NCBI GenBank assembly: GCA_016873455.1
Contig: VGXE01000011.1
Coordinates: 1-54,998, forward strand
Reading direction: 5' to 3'
Origin: Nitrospira sp.
GTDB taxonomy: Bacteria; Nitrospirota; Nitrospiria; Nitrospirales; Nitrospiraceae
DNA length: 54,998 nt
Shown here one piece after another: positions 17,251 through 25,664 of this stretch (within the stretch, counting starts at the first letter, position 1; every line of letters begins with the position of its first letter). The translations under genes and the position numbers were made by a program. Below the pieces are notes generated by a model that saw only the letters and a list, made by a program, of their open reading frames with translations, did no database searches and was not told the origin of the DNA.

Positions 17251-17991
17251 TTAGGCCATGCGGCTTCTCCCTATCTGACGAGCCGCGCCGTCGCCTATGA
17301 GCCAGCCCTCATCCGCAAAGCTGATATACCGGCTATCACCGATGACGATATGGTCCAGCACAGGAATGCCAAGCAGGTGACCGGCGGCGACCAATCGATC
17401 TGTTAATTGCCGATCCTCAAGACTTGGTGTGGGATCACCACTGGGGTGATTGTGCAGAAAGATCACGCCTGCCGCAGATTCACGCACGGCAAACGCGAAC
17501 ACTTCCCGCGGATGGACGATGCTCAGCGTGAGACTGCCTTTGGACACCGTCGCTTCCTTCACAAAGGTATTTTTCGCATCGAGGAGGATCACCTTGAAGA
17601 TCTCATGTTTTTGATCGCGCAGCATAGGATGGAAATGTCTGTAGATCTCTGCGCTCGACGAGATGCGCGTTCCGGTTGACAACGGCGCCGCCAACGATCG
17701 CCGTCCCAGCTCAATGGCCGCTTTCAGTTGGGCGACTTTCGCGGGCCCCATGCCTGGAATCGCGCACAGTTCTTCGAGGCCACAGGTGGCAAGGCCACTC
17801 ACACCTCCGCTTCGACTGAGGAGTTCGATCGCCACTTGGACGGCGGATGAATCACGACGGCCGGTCCGAAGAAGAATGGCTAAGAGTTGAGCATCGGAGA
17901 GTGCGTCCGCTCCTCGTGCCAGCAGTCGTTCCCGAGGGCGTTCCGATTCGGGCCAGGTCGTAATGCTGCTTGCCGGTCTTTTGGGTGTCAT
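17251..17991 (-). CDS. radC: RadC/MPN-domain DNA repair protein family
   Basis: A 246-residue RadC-family protein. The N-terminal helix-hairpin-helix part (ERPRERLLARGADALSDAQLLAILLRTG, in blocks; IPGMGPAKVAQLKAAIELGRR) is followed by the JAMM metalloprotease-like domain with HNHPSGDPTPSLED (His, His and Asp ligands) and ILDHIVIGD. Despite the name, its repair role is disputed; family knowledge only. The ATG at 17991 follows AAGGA by six bases and is preferred over the GTG at 18006. It lies 46 bp upstream of the EF-G-like gene on the same strand. Confidence 0.92.
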   Translation of the reverse strand: MTPKRPASSITTWPESERPRERLLARGADALSDAQLLAILLRTGRRDSSAVQVAIELLSRSGGVSGLATCGLEELCAIPGMGPAKVAQLKAAIELGRRSLAAPLSTGTRISSSAEIYRHFHPMLRDQKHEIFKVILLDAKNTFVKEATVSKGSLTLSIVHPREVFAFAVRESAAGVIFLHNHPSGDPTPSLEDRQLTDRLVAAGHLLGIPVLDHIVIGDSRYISFADEGWLIGDGAARQIGRSRMA

Positions 17992-18176
17992 AGAATCCTT
18001 CGTCACTGCACAAAAACTGACACCGCGGACGTTTTTGTACTAACAAACCTGGCAGTTTCTAGCCATTGAGAGACCCGCTTATCACATAACTCATTGAAAT
18101 ATCGACATGTGACAATTTGGTGCATCTCTTGCTATGTAGGCCACCAGCTGCACACTTAGCCACCTGGGAGGATACG

Positions 18177-18350
18177 ATGGAATGTCCGAAGTGCAAAGGG
18201 ATGATGATGTTGGAGCGGTTCTCGGATTTCTTTCTCATTTTCTACGCTTGGAAATGTATTAATTGTGGCGCCATCATCGATCGGACGATTTCCAATAACC
18301 GAAGAAAGAGTCTGGCAGCACGCGAGGCTCAACCCGTTGCCACGCGCTAA
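18177..18350 (+). CDS. Small zinc-ribbon protein
   Basis: A 57-residue protein beginning MECPKCKG. It has two CxxC knuckles (CPKC at 3-6 and CINC near 27-30), which would bind one zinc. The core FSDFFLIFYAWKCINCGAIID between them is hydrophobic. I know similar short zinc-ribbon proteins as frequent in Nitrospira-like genomes, function unknown. GGGAGGA stands six bases before the ATG, which fixes the start; an in-frame GTG at 18117 is not supported. Confidence 0.75.
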   Translation: MECPKCKGMMMLERFSDFFLIFYAWKCINCGAIIDRTISNNRRKSLAAREAQPVATR

Positions 18351-18659
18351 GTGCAGCGCGCGTTCGTCTTGGCCAATCCGCGGTGAACCGACGGAGATCC
18401 GTCATGAGCGGCATGAGCAGATTAGGCCGCGCGTCGGTGGCCTGACAGAGTCATAGTATAGTCCTTTCGCGCCAAGAGCGTCAAAAGAGCCCGCTATCGA
18501 TCCCGTGCTCGCGTGTCACAGGCTGACCTGCCTGGAGGTGCGCACCGCAAGTGGTTGAACGCTCATCACTGAGCCTTTCCTCCCATGGACCGTCCTTGAC
18601 CCCTTCAAAATCGCTGTGTTAGAGTTCCCCGTTCTCAGGAGTCGCGGCAATCTTCTGAC
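18351..18659. other. Gene-free stretch before rsmD
   Basis: No convincing reading frame on either strand. It contains the rsmD promoter candidate at its right end and otherwise no repeat or hairpin I can support. Confidence 0.5.
18596..18624 (+). promoter_or_regulatory. Candidate promoter of the rsmD-coaD operon
   Basis: TTGACC (18596-18601) and TTAGAG (18619-18624) are separated by 17 bases, 36 bases before the rsmD ATG. The minus-35 is strong; the minus-10 is weak by the E. coli standard, preceded by TG. Confidence 0.4.
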
Positions 18660-19229
18660 ATGCGTGTTATTGCGGGTACTCATCGTGGCCGACGGCTTCG
18701 CAGACCACAAGGATCGGCAATTCGTCCCACGTCCGATCGGGTGCGCGAAGCGCTCTTCTCGATCATTGGGAATCGGCTACTGAATAGCCGTTTTCTTGAT
18801 CTCTATGCAGGAACCGGTGCCATCGGCGTTGAAGCCTTAAGCCGAGGAGCCGCCCACGTCACCTGCGTGGAATCCGATGCCGCGGCACTGACACTGCTGC
18901 GCCGAAACGTTGAGGACTGTGGGATCGCTGACGGCATGACGATATACGCCCACCCGGTTGAACACTTTCTCCAGCGACCCGACCGATGGGGCGGTCCCTA
19001 TCAGATCATTTTTGCCGATCCCCCCTACGAGAGGACGCTCGAGTTTATCGACCTATTGAGCGAGACGATAGTGGACCGGTTCTTTGCCGCCGAGACGTGG
19101 CTGATTCTTGAGCATGCGAACAAAACCTCCGTCCCTTCTGCTCTCGGCGCGGCGATCAGAACTCGGCACTATCGGTATGGCGATACCGCCTTATCGCGTT
19201 ATTCCATTCCAGACACTGAACAACGATGA
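18660..19229 (+). CDS. rsmD: 16S rRNA (guanine(966)-N(2))-methyltransferase RsmD
   Basis: A 189-residue SAM-dependent methyltransferase. The opening MRVIAGTHRGRRLRRP and PTSDRVREALFSIIG are RsmD hallmarks. Motif I is FLDLYAGTGAIGVEALSRGA and the catalytic motif is DPPYE. It methylates guanine 966 of 16S rRNA on the assembling small subunit. Its stop overlaps the coaD start by four bases (ATGA), an arrangement common in many bacteria. Confidence 0.95.
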   Translation: MRVIAGTHRGRRLRRPQGSAIRPTSDRVREALFSIIGNRLLNSRFLDLYAGTGAIGVEALSRGAAHVTCVESDAAALTLLRRNVEDCGIADGMTIYAHPVEHFLQRPDRWGGPYQIIFADPPYERTLEFIDLLSETIVDRFFAAETWLILEHANKTSVPSALGAAIRTRHYRYGDTALSRYSIPDTEQR

Positions 19230-19714
19230 AGATCGGCATCTACCCCGGCACGTTTGATCCGGTCACACATGGACACACCGACATTCTCACCCGAAGCCTG
19301 CGGGTATTCGATAAAGTCGTCGTTGCGGTTGCGCCGAACCCAGCCAAGCATCCCCTCTTCAACCTCGCTGAACGGCTGGAGATGGTCACCCTCGCCATGA
19401 AAAACCTCGGCCAGGTGGAAGTCACGACGTTCGAAGGGCTGCTGGTCGACTATGTCGAACGAATCGGAGCCCACGCGATTATCCGGGGGCTGCGTGCCAT
19501 ATCCGATTTTGAACACGAATTTCAGATGGCCCTGATCAACCGAAAATTGGCCAAGCATGTCGAAACCGTCTTTCTGATGCCGAGCGAAGAATACTCATAT
19601 CTGTCCTCTACGATCATTAAAGATGTTGCACACCATGGCGGGTGCCTGACGGAATTTCTTCATCCTGAGGTCGCGCGCCGCTTGCAAGAACGAATCTGGA
19701 GCCTCAAATCATGA
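19226..19714 (+). CDS. coaD: Phosphopantetheine adenylyltransferase
   Basis: A 162-residue nucleotidyltransferase making dephospho-CoA from phosphopantetheine and ATP. The TxPG..FDPVTHGH motif opens the protein (YPGTFDPVTHGHTDI), followed by the GLRAISDFEHEFQMALINR segment and the C-terminal SSTIIKDVAHHGG. Length is standard. It is coupled by four-base overlaps with rsmD upstream and with the aminotransferase gene downstream. Confidence 0.96.
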   Translation: MKIGIYPGTFDPVTHGHTDILTRSLRVFDKVVVAVAPNPAKHPLFNLAERLEMVTLAMKNLGQVEVTTFEGLLVDYVERIGAHAIIRGLRAISDFEHEFQMALINRKLAKHVETVFLMPSEEYSYLSSTIIKDVAHHGGCLTEFLHPEVARRLQERIWSLKS

Positions 19715-20907
19715 AACTTGCCGCCCGAGTCGGACGGATTACTCCGTCTCCGACACTCGCCATGACCGCTACCGCCAAGGCGATGGCCGCCCAAGGCATC
19801 GATGTCATCGATTTCTCATCGGGCGAACCGGATTTCGATACCCCTGAACCAGTGAAGGCCGCAGCCGAAGCCGCGATCCGGGCGGGGTTTACCAAGTACA
19901 CCCCGTCGTCCGGGATCGATGATCTCCGACAAGCGATTATCGACAAATTTCAGTCGGAACAAGGGCTCCGTTATGAGAAGTCCCAGATTCTTGTCTCTTG
20001 CGGCGCCAAACACTCGCTGTACAACTTGGCCGAAGCCTTCTTGGAATCCGGAGATGAACTCATTATTCCGACTCCCTACTGGGTATCGTATGCCGACCAA
20101 GCGCTGCTCAACGATGCCACTCCCGTTTTTTTCGCGACAGACGAAGCCGCCGGGTACGCCATCGATCCTGACAAGCTGGAACGGCTAGTGACGCCGCGGA
20201 CCAAAGCCATCCTCGTGAATAGTCCGGGTAATCCGACGGGCGCCGTGTACGATTGGAAAACGCTCGAAGCGATCGCCGATATCGCGCTCCGACATCAGCT
20301 GCTCATCATCTCCGACGAAATCTACGAAAAAGTCCTCTATGACGGTGCTGTTCACCGGAGTATCGCGACACTGAGTCCCGAAGTTGCCGCGCAGACCATC
20401 ATCATCAATGGCGTCTCGAAGGCCTATGCGATGACCGGGTGGCGTATCGGCTACGCGGCCGGCCCCAAGGACCTTGTGACCGCCATGGCGAACATTCAGA
20501 GCCAAAGCACATCAAACCCTTGCTCAATCTCACAAAAAGCCGCCGTGGCGGCCTTGAGGCTTGGCGGCCCCTTCACAGAGAAGATGGTTGTCGAATTCGA
20601 TCGGCGGCGCAAGGTCATCGTTGATCGGCTTAATAGGATTCCCGGGGTGTCCTGCCGTCTGCCAGGCGGGGCCTTCTATGCATTCCCCAACATTGGTGGC
20701 GTGCTCGGGCGTCAGGGACCGGCCGGACCGATCGAGTCACCGCAAGACGTGGCCCAGTATCTCCTGAAGAACGCGCGGGTGGCCGTTGTCCCGGGAGAAG
20801 CCTTCGGCAGTCGCACGCATATTCGATTGTCCTACGCCACCGGCATGGAGGCGATTGAGAGAGGGATTCAGCGGATCGCGGAGGCGTTCAACAACCTAGC
20901 CGCGTGA
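19711..20907 (+). CDS. Class I aspartate/aromatic aminotransferase
   Basis: A 398-residue PLP enzyme of the fold-type I, Igamma/Ib aspartate aminotransferase group. It shows FSSGEPDFDTP, the YTPSSGIDDLRQAI segment, NSPGNPTGAVY with the cofactor-binding Asn, the Asp in IISDEIYEKVLYDG and the Schiff-base Lys in NGVSKAYAMTGWRIGY; RLSYATGMEAIERG carries the substrate-carboxylate Arg. It interconverts aspartate and oxaloacetate, possibly with prephenate as alternative substrate. It is third in the rsmD-coaD operon with a four-base overlap. Confidence 0.93.
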   Translation: MKLAARVGRITPSPTLAMTATAKAMAAQGIDVIDFSSGEPDFDTPEPVKAAAEAAIRAGFTKYTPSSGIDDLRQAIIDKFQSEQGLRYEKSQILVSCGAKHSLYNLAEAFLESGDELIIPTPYWVSYADQALLNDATPVFFATDEAAGYAIDPDKLERLVTPRTKAILVNSPGNPTGAVYDWKTLEAIADIALRHQLLIISDEIYEKVLYDGAVHRSIATLSPEVAAQTIIINGVSKAYAMTGWRIGYAAGPKDLVTAMANIQSQSTSNPCSISQKAAVAALRLGGPFTEKMVVEFDRRRKVIVDRLNRIPGVSCRLPGGAFYAFPNIGGVLGRQGPAGPIESPQDVAQYLLKNARVAVVPGEAFGSRTHIRLSYATGMEAIERGIQRIAEAFNNLAA

Positions 20908-20984
20908 ACGGTGTGGCGTTAGACTCGGCAGGAACTGACGTCATGATTCGACAGAGACCATGATTACCGTTTGGAGGATATCCC

Positions 20985-21341
20985 GTGCCCACGTATGAAT
21001 ATCAATGCGACAGTTGTTCCCACAAGTTTGAAGCCAAGCAAAGCATCAAGGATGATCCGCTTTCCTCCTGTCCGCAATGTGGGCAGCCGGTGCGGCGGTT
21101 GATTTCGTCGCCGGGCATCATGTTCAAGGGAAGCGGCTGGTATGTGACTGACTATTCCAACAAGATGAAACCCCCGTCCAGTGAGTCTGCAGACTCGGGA
21201 GCGTCGGCGAAGAAAGAGACAGGCAGTACGGCGGCTTCCGCACCCTCCACCTCGTCCGCATCCACCCCCTCGACGGCAACGCCTGCGTCCTCATCGCCGA
21301 GCACACCCTCGTCATCAGGGAACTCGTCAAGCTCCAGCTAA
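20985..21341 (+). CDS. FmdB-family zinc ribbon protein
   Basis: A 118-residue protein with the N-terminal FmdB putative regulatory zinc ribbon: MPTYEYQCDSC, then CPQCGQPVRRLISSPGIMFKGSGWYVTDY. Four Cys bind zinc. The C-terminal 50 residues are an alternating Ser/Thr/Pro/Ala low-complexity tail typical of the family. Proposed roles as a regulator are untested. GTG start with GGAGGAT nine bases before. Confidence 0.88.
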   Translation: MPTYEYQCDSCSHKFEAKQSIKDDPLSSCPQCGQPVRRLISSPGIMFKGSGWYVTDYSNKMKPPSSESADSGASAKKETGSTAASAPSTSSASTPSTATPASSSPSTPSSSGNSSSSS

Positions 21342-21351
21342 CCGAATCTGC

Positions 21352-21753
21352 CTACCGCTTCACCGCGGGCTTTTTCTTCACTGATGACGTCGCAGACGGT
21401 TTTGTCTTCGACTTGGCTGTAGCTTTTGACGACGCCAGAGTCTTGCTGGTTTTGCTATGTGCAGCCTCAAGCCGGCGCTGTAAGCCTGTGATGACCTCGG
21501 TCTTTTCCCGGTTGACCCGGCTCAGTTCGTCGAAACGAAGTTGAAGATCTTGCCGTGCCCTTGAGAGATCATTGACCTGGCTCTGCAGCTGAGTCTTTTC
21601 CATATTTAAGGTGTCTGTTTCAGATCGCAGTTGTTCAATCTGTGCTTGCAGTGCCGGCGGCCAGTAGTCGCACCCCGCCACACTCAAGAGACAGCCAAAC
21701 CCCAGGGCCATCCCCAATACTCGCCGTACCACCTGCCTCTTCCCACTCGTCAT
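21352..21753 (-). CDS. Coiled-coil lipoprotein
   Basis: A 133-residue protein. Residues 1-28 form a lipoprotein signal peptide with the lipobox LSVAGC (Cys28 would be lipidated). Residues 35-95 have heptad-like Leu/Ile spacing with Glu/Gln/Arg (QIEQLRSETDTLNMEK and following), predicted coiled coil, resembling Lpp or OmpA-linker type proteins. The tail is Lys/Ser/Thr-rich and basic. Probably an outer-membrane or periplasmic structural protein; no family name assigned. It converges on the FmdB gene 10 bp away. Confidence 0.7.
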   Translation of the reverse strand: MTSGKRQVVRRVLGMALGFGCLLSVAGCDYWPPALQAQIEQLRSETDTLNMEKTQLQSQVNDLSRARQDLQLRFDELSRVNREKTEVITGLQRRLEAAHSKTSKTLASSKATAKSKTKPSATSSVKKKPAVKR

Positions 21754-21899
21754 CGCGCTTCCTCCTCACCACACGGTGTCCCGTTAATATTCAGCGTCCG
21801 TCCCATTCAGTCCTCCTGTGTCTAACATGTCCGTCCGGCCCTGTCGAGAGCGGCGGACACACGATCTGCGTGATACTCATCAATGCACTAGTGCGCAGA

Positions 21900-23165
21900 T
21901 CAACGGAGGGCACGATGTGCGATATCCCTCCGATAATGACAATCCTGGAAGCCAATACCCGCCACAGTCTGATAGGCCTGGGCCTGGGCCTCGTGCAATG
22001 TGACGCCCCGCCCAGTAATTCCCAAGACACGCCCTCCGGCCGTCACCACTATCCCGTCCTTCATGGCCGTCCCGGCATGAAAGATCATGGCCTGGCGATC
22101 CTCCTGCACCGGCAGTCCGAGAATGGGAAACCCTTGTTGATAGGCACCGGGGTATCCACCGGATGTCATCACAACACACACTGCCGTGTCATCGTGCCAT
22201 TCGACGGCCAGTTGGTCAAGCCGATGTTCGACCACCGCCTGGACAATCTCGATCAAGTCCGTCTTCAGTAACGGCAAGACCACCTGCGTTTCAGGATCCC
22301 CCATCCGGGCATTGAATTCCAAAACATAGGGCACACCCTTCACCACCATCAAACCGGCATAGAGCACCCCCTGAAACGGCGAGCCCAGGCGAGCCATGGT
22401 CTCCACAATCGGTTGCAAGATCTTGCGCGTCACGTGTTCACGGAGGGCCGGCGTGCCCAACGGAGCCGGACAGTAGGCGCCCATCCCGCCGGTATTCAGG
22501 CCGGTGTCGCCGTCCCCGACGCGCTTGTGATCCTGTGCCGGCAACATCGGCACGACGGTCCGGCCGTCCGTAAACGCCATCACTGTTAATTCCTCGCCAT
22601 CGAGGAATTCTTCAATCAAGACCTGTCGGCCTGCCGGGCCAAACACCGCCTTGTCCATCGAGTCGATCACGGCTTCGCGCGCCTGTGCTCGGCTCGTTGC
22701 AATGATGACGCCTTTGCCTTGGGCAAGCCCGTCTGCCTTGATCACGACAGGGAGCGGATGCTGTTCGAGATACCCGAGCGCATCGGCCGTTTTGTCGAAG
22801 CTCTTCGCACGCGCGGTCTGAATGTGGGCCTGCGCCATGATCTCTTTGGAAAAGACCTTGCTGGCTTCGAGTCGTGCCGCATTCTTGGTGGGACCAAAAA
22901 TCTTGAGTTTCGCTCTGCGAAACTCATCGACGATGCCGAGCGCGAGCGGAGCCTCCGGCCCGACGACGGTGAGATCGATCTGTTCGCGAATGACGAAGTC
23001 TTTCAGCCCGGCGACATCGTCGGCCTTGAGGGGGACGCATGTGGCCAATGATGCAATGCCGGGGTTGCCAGGCGCGCAATACAGGATGGGGTTGCGCGGG
23101 CTCCGCGCGAGGGCCCACACCATCGCATGTTCGCGCCCTCCACTCCCGACAACGAGAATCTTCAT
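21900..23165 (-). CDS. purD: Phosphoribosylamine-glycine ligase
   Basis: A 421-residue ATP-grasp enzyme of purine synthesis (GAR synthetase), full length. Marks: MKILVVGSGGREHAMVWAL at the start, GPEAPLALGIVDEF, the ATP-grasp segment LPVVIKADGLAQGKGVIIA, and the C-terminal EFNARMGDPETQVVLPLL with metal-binding residues. It lies downstream of purH on the same strand with a 155 bp palindromic gap. No strong ribosome site is seen before the ATG. Confidence 0.96.
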   Translation of the reverse strand: MKILVVGSGGREHAMVWALARSPRNPILYCAPGNPGIASLATCVPLKADDVAGLKDFVIREQIDLTVVGPEAPLALGIVDEFRRAKLKIFGPTKNAARLEASKVFSKEIMAQAHIQTARAKSFDKTADALGYLEQHPLPVVIKADGLAQGKGVIIATSRAQAREAVIDSMDKAVFGPAGRQVLIEEFLDGEELTVMAFTDGRTVVPMLPAQDHKRVGDGDTGLNTGGMGAYCPAPLGTPALREHVTRKILQPIVETMARLGSPFQGVLYAGLMVVKGVPYVLEFNARMGDPETQVVLPLLKTDLIEIVQAVVEHRLDQLAVEWHDDTAVCVVMTSGGYPGAYQQGFPILGLPVQEDRQAMIFHAGTAMKDGIVVTAGGRVLGITGRGVTLHEAQAQAYQTVAGIGFQDCHYRRDIAHRALR

Positions 23166-23198
23166 AGGATAGTCCTGGGGGATCTGATTGTCCTTGAA

Positions 23199-23319
23199 GG
23201 ATGTTCAAACGGCTTTCCAGCAAGGCCGCAGGCGAAGGCAACACCGGAGGCGTCGCCTCCGGGATACGTTGAGGATCTTGCCAAGCCGAGAACGAAGCTG
23301 GAAAGGCGTTTCAACATCC
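23199..23319. repeat. Large palindromic element between purH and purD
   Basis: Arms at 23199-23221 and 23297-23319 are 23 bases long and complementary at 21 positions. Inside, CCGGAGGCG and CGCCTCCGG (around 23244-23262) form a second tight stem. The whole 121-base unit could fold into a nested hairpin or cruciform. It fills the purH-purD gap up to the purH stop codon. From memory, similar roughly 110-base palindromes are scattered in Nitrospira genomes; this needs a search. Confidence 0.75.
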
Positions 23320-23320
23320 G

Positions 23321-24874
23321 CTAGTGGCGGAAGTGGCGCATGCCCGTCAAAATCATCGCCAAGCCCTGCTCGTCCGCGGCTTTGACGATCTCGGCATCCC
23401 GAATCGACCCGCCGGGCTGAATGACGGCGGTGATGCCGGCTTGCGCCGCGGCGTCGAGTCCGTCGCGGAATGGGAAAAACGCATCCGAGGCCATCACGCA
23501 GCCCTTCACCGGCATCTGGGCCTTCATGGCTGCCAGCTTCACGCTATCCACGCGACTCATCTGCCCCGCGCCGATCCCGACCGTCTGTCCGGGCTTGGCA
23601 TAAATGATCGCGTTCGACTTCACGTGTTTGCACACGATCCAGGCGAAGGCACAGGCGGCATATTCTTCATCCGTCGGTTTCCGGACCGTCGGCACCTTCA
23701 GCGATCGTAGATCGGTGAGCACACCAAGGTCGCGGTCCTGCACGATCAGCCCGCCGACCAGCTTCTTGAGGTCGTACCCCTCTTGCTTCACCTTCGTGAG
23801 TGGCCCGACATCCAAAAGACGCAAATCTTTCTTCCGCTTCAATTCGGCCAAGGCGTCTTCGAGAAATCCCGGCGCAATCACGACCTCAACGAAGGTCGAC
23901 GTAATCTCTTTGGCCGCAGCCAGATCAACGGGACGATTGAACGCGATTACCCCGCCAAAGGCGGAGACCGGATCCGTCTCCCTCGCCTTCACATAGGCTT
24001 CGACCGGCGTATTGCCGAGCGCGACTCCGCAAGGATTGTTGTGCTTGATGATCGCGACGGCGCAGGCCTCATATTCCTTGGCAAGTTCAAGGGCGGAATT
24101 CGCGTCGAGGAAATTATTGTACGACATGGCCTTGCCGTGCAGAATCGTTCCGCGCGAGACGGACGGTTCAGGGGCAGTCAGCTCGCGATAGAACGCGCCC
24201 TGCTGGTGTGGATTCTCGCCGTACCGCAAGGTTTCCGCGAGCTCGAATTGCAACGAGAGGATCTTGGGAAATTTCACATCCCCGCTCTGCGCCTGCCTCT
24301 CGAGATAGCCGGCGATCAAACTGTCGTAGCGCGCCGTATGCTGAAACACCTTCATTGCCAATTCACGCCGGAGTCCGGGAGTCACCGTATTTGCCTTCAC
24401 CGCGTCCAGCACCCGCGAGTAATCCGACGGATCGACCAGGACCAACACATCCTCATGGTTTTTCGCCGCAGAACGCAACATCGACGGCCCACCGATGTCG
24501 ATATTCTCAATCGCATCCTCAAAGTGGCAACCGGGCTTGGCAATGGTCGCTTCAAAGGGATACAGATTCACCACCACCACGTCGATCGGGCCGATACCGT
24601 GCTGGGACATTTGTTCGACATGGGCCGGCAGAGACCGGCGGCCCAACAGGCCGCCATGAATCTTTGGATGCAGGGTCTTGACCCGACCGTCGAGAATTTC
24701 CGGCGAACCGGTATAGGCTGCCACATCTGTCACCTTCACGCCTGCGTCTCGCAAGGCTTTGGCCGTCCCGCCGGTGGAGAGAATTTCCGCCCCAAGCGCT
24801 GCTAAGCCCTTCGCAATATCGATGACCCCGGTCTTGTCCGACACACTGATCAGTGCTCGCTTCATGCCAGCCAT
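23321..24874 (-). CDS. purH: Bifunctional AICAR formyltransferase / IMP cyclohydrolase
   Basis: A 517-residue enzyme for the last two steps of IMP synthesis. The N-terminal MGS-like IMP cyclohydrolase domain ([33 protein letters not shown]) is followed by the AICAR transformylase domain with the active-site Lys-His segment [14 protein letters not shown] and the C-terminal [32 protein letters not shown]. Start at 24874 or at the Met nine bases inside. Upstream of purD with a palindrome between. Confidence 0.96.
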   Translation of the reverse strand: MAGMKRALISVSDKTGVIDIAKGLAALGAEILSTGGTAKALRDAGVKVTDVAAYTGSPEILDGRVKTLHPKIHGGLLGRRSLPAHVEQMSQHGIGPIDVVVVNLYPFEATIAKPGCHFEDAIENIDIGGPSMLRSAAKNHEDVLVLVDPSDYSRVLDAVKANTVTPGLRRELAMKVFQHTARYDSLIAGYLERQAQSGDVKFPKILSLQFELAETLRYGENPHQQGAFYRELTAPEPSVSRGTILHGKAMSYNNFLDANSALELAKEYEACAVAIIKHNNPCGVALGNTPVEAYVKARETDPVSAFGGVIAFNRPVDLAAAKEITSTFVEVVIAPGFLEDALAELKRKKDLRLLDVGPLTKVKQEGYDLKKLVGGLIVQDRDLGVLTDLRSLKVPTVRKPTDEEYAACAFAWIVCKHVKSNAIIYAKPGQTVGIGAGQMSRVDSVKLAAMKAQMPVKGCVMASDAFFPFRDGLDAAAQAGITAVIQPGGSIRDAEIVKAADEQGLAMILTGMRHFRH

Positions 24875-25058
24875 GTAGATGCTCCTTGATCCTTAGAATG
24901 GGGAAAACAGGCGTCGTCCACTCGAAAAAAGTGCGGGCAGGATAGCAAATGGTTTCCCCAAGTTCAAGGCGAAGAGCGGCGTGTATTTCAGCGGGCACCA
25001 CCGCGCAGCAGGGAGGAGATCCCTAGATCACGGGCGCGTCCGGCTCACTCGCGGGGGG

Positions 25059-25086
25059 TTGTTTTTTTTGCCTCACGCGTTACAAT
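25059..25086 (+). promoter_or_regulatory. Candidate promoter of the secreted-protein gene
   Basis: TTGTTT (25059-25064) and TACAAT (25081-25086) with a 16-base spacer containing a T-run, about 60 bases upstream of the start at 25148. The T-run with the preceding GC-rich segment is not a good terminator for purH, which reads away. Confidence 0.4.
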
Positions 25087-25147
25087 ACGGCCCACGATGA
25101 GTGCCAGTCCGTTCACCTCTATCACCTACACAGGGAGGAAGAGAATC

Positions 25148-25561
25148 GTGAACTTGCGAACCATTCTCTCGCTCGTTGTTGCAGTGGCGGTCTCCGGCAT
25201 GGCCGGTCCCGTGTTGGCCTATGATGCCAGTCCTGGTTCCAGCAGCTCCGATCCATGCAACCAAGTCATCTTCTCCGCATACACACCGGCGCCCTTTTCA
25301 ATGGACCACAACAATAAAGAAGTGCCTCCGAAATCGGATTTTTCATTTCTGGCGTCCAAGGCAACCTCCTCGCAAAGCATTAAAGTTATCATCAAGGGCC
25401 AATCAGTCCCCCTCACCGTGACCGCGGTCAGTAACGGATACCTGGTGAAAGGTAAACTGCCAGACACCGTCAAAGGCACGTATATTCGGGTCGAAATTTT
25501 CGCCAACGGTCCCAATCAATGTGACCGCGCTGATGGATGGCTGCTGAAAGTTGCGAATTAA
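25148..25561 (+). CDS. Secreted hypothetical protein
   Basis: A 137-residue protein with a clear signal peptide (residues 1-23, core LRTILSLVVAVAVSGMAGPVLA, cleavage after VLA). The mature part has about 110 residues with beta-rich character (SIKVIIKGQSVPLTVTAVSNGYLVKGKLP in blocks) and Cys residues that could pair (CNQV and NQCDRADGW). I do not recognise a named family. GTG start, supported by AGGGAGGAAG nine bases upstream; an ATG at 25097 would put the ribosome site inside the gene. Confidence 0.72.
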   Translation: MNLRTILSLVVAVAVSGMAGPVLAYDASPGSSSSDPCNQVIFSAYTPAPFSMDHNNKEVPPKSDFSFLASKATSSQSIKVIIKGQSVPLTVTAVSNGYLVKGKLPDTVKGTYIRVEIFANGPNQCDRADGWLLKVAN

Positions 25562-25664
25562 TCCTGGTGTCCGCCAGGTCGCCGGATGCTCGCCCCGCTG
25601 AAGCCGGTGTGAGAACGTGTCGTGCGCACCAGTGTATGTCTCGGCCTCAATGTGATGTGGCTGC

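Noticed and set aside
25051-25080. T-run after a GC-rich segment as a terminator
   Set aside because: No gene ends into it on that strand and no symmetrical stem is present; it fits better as part of a promoter spacer.
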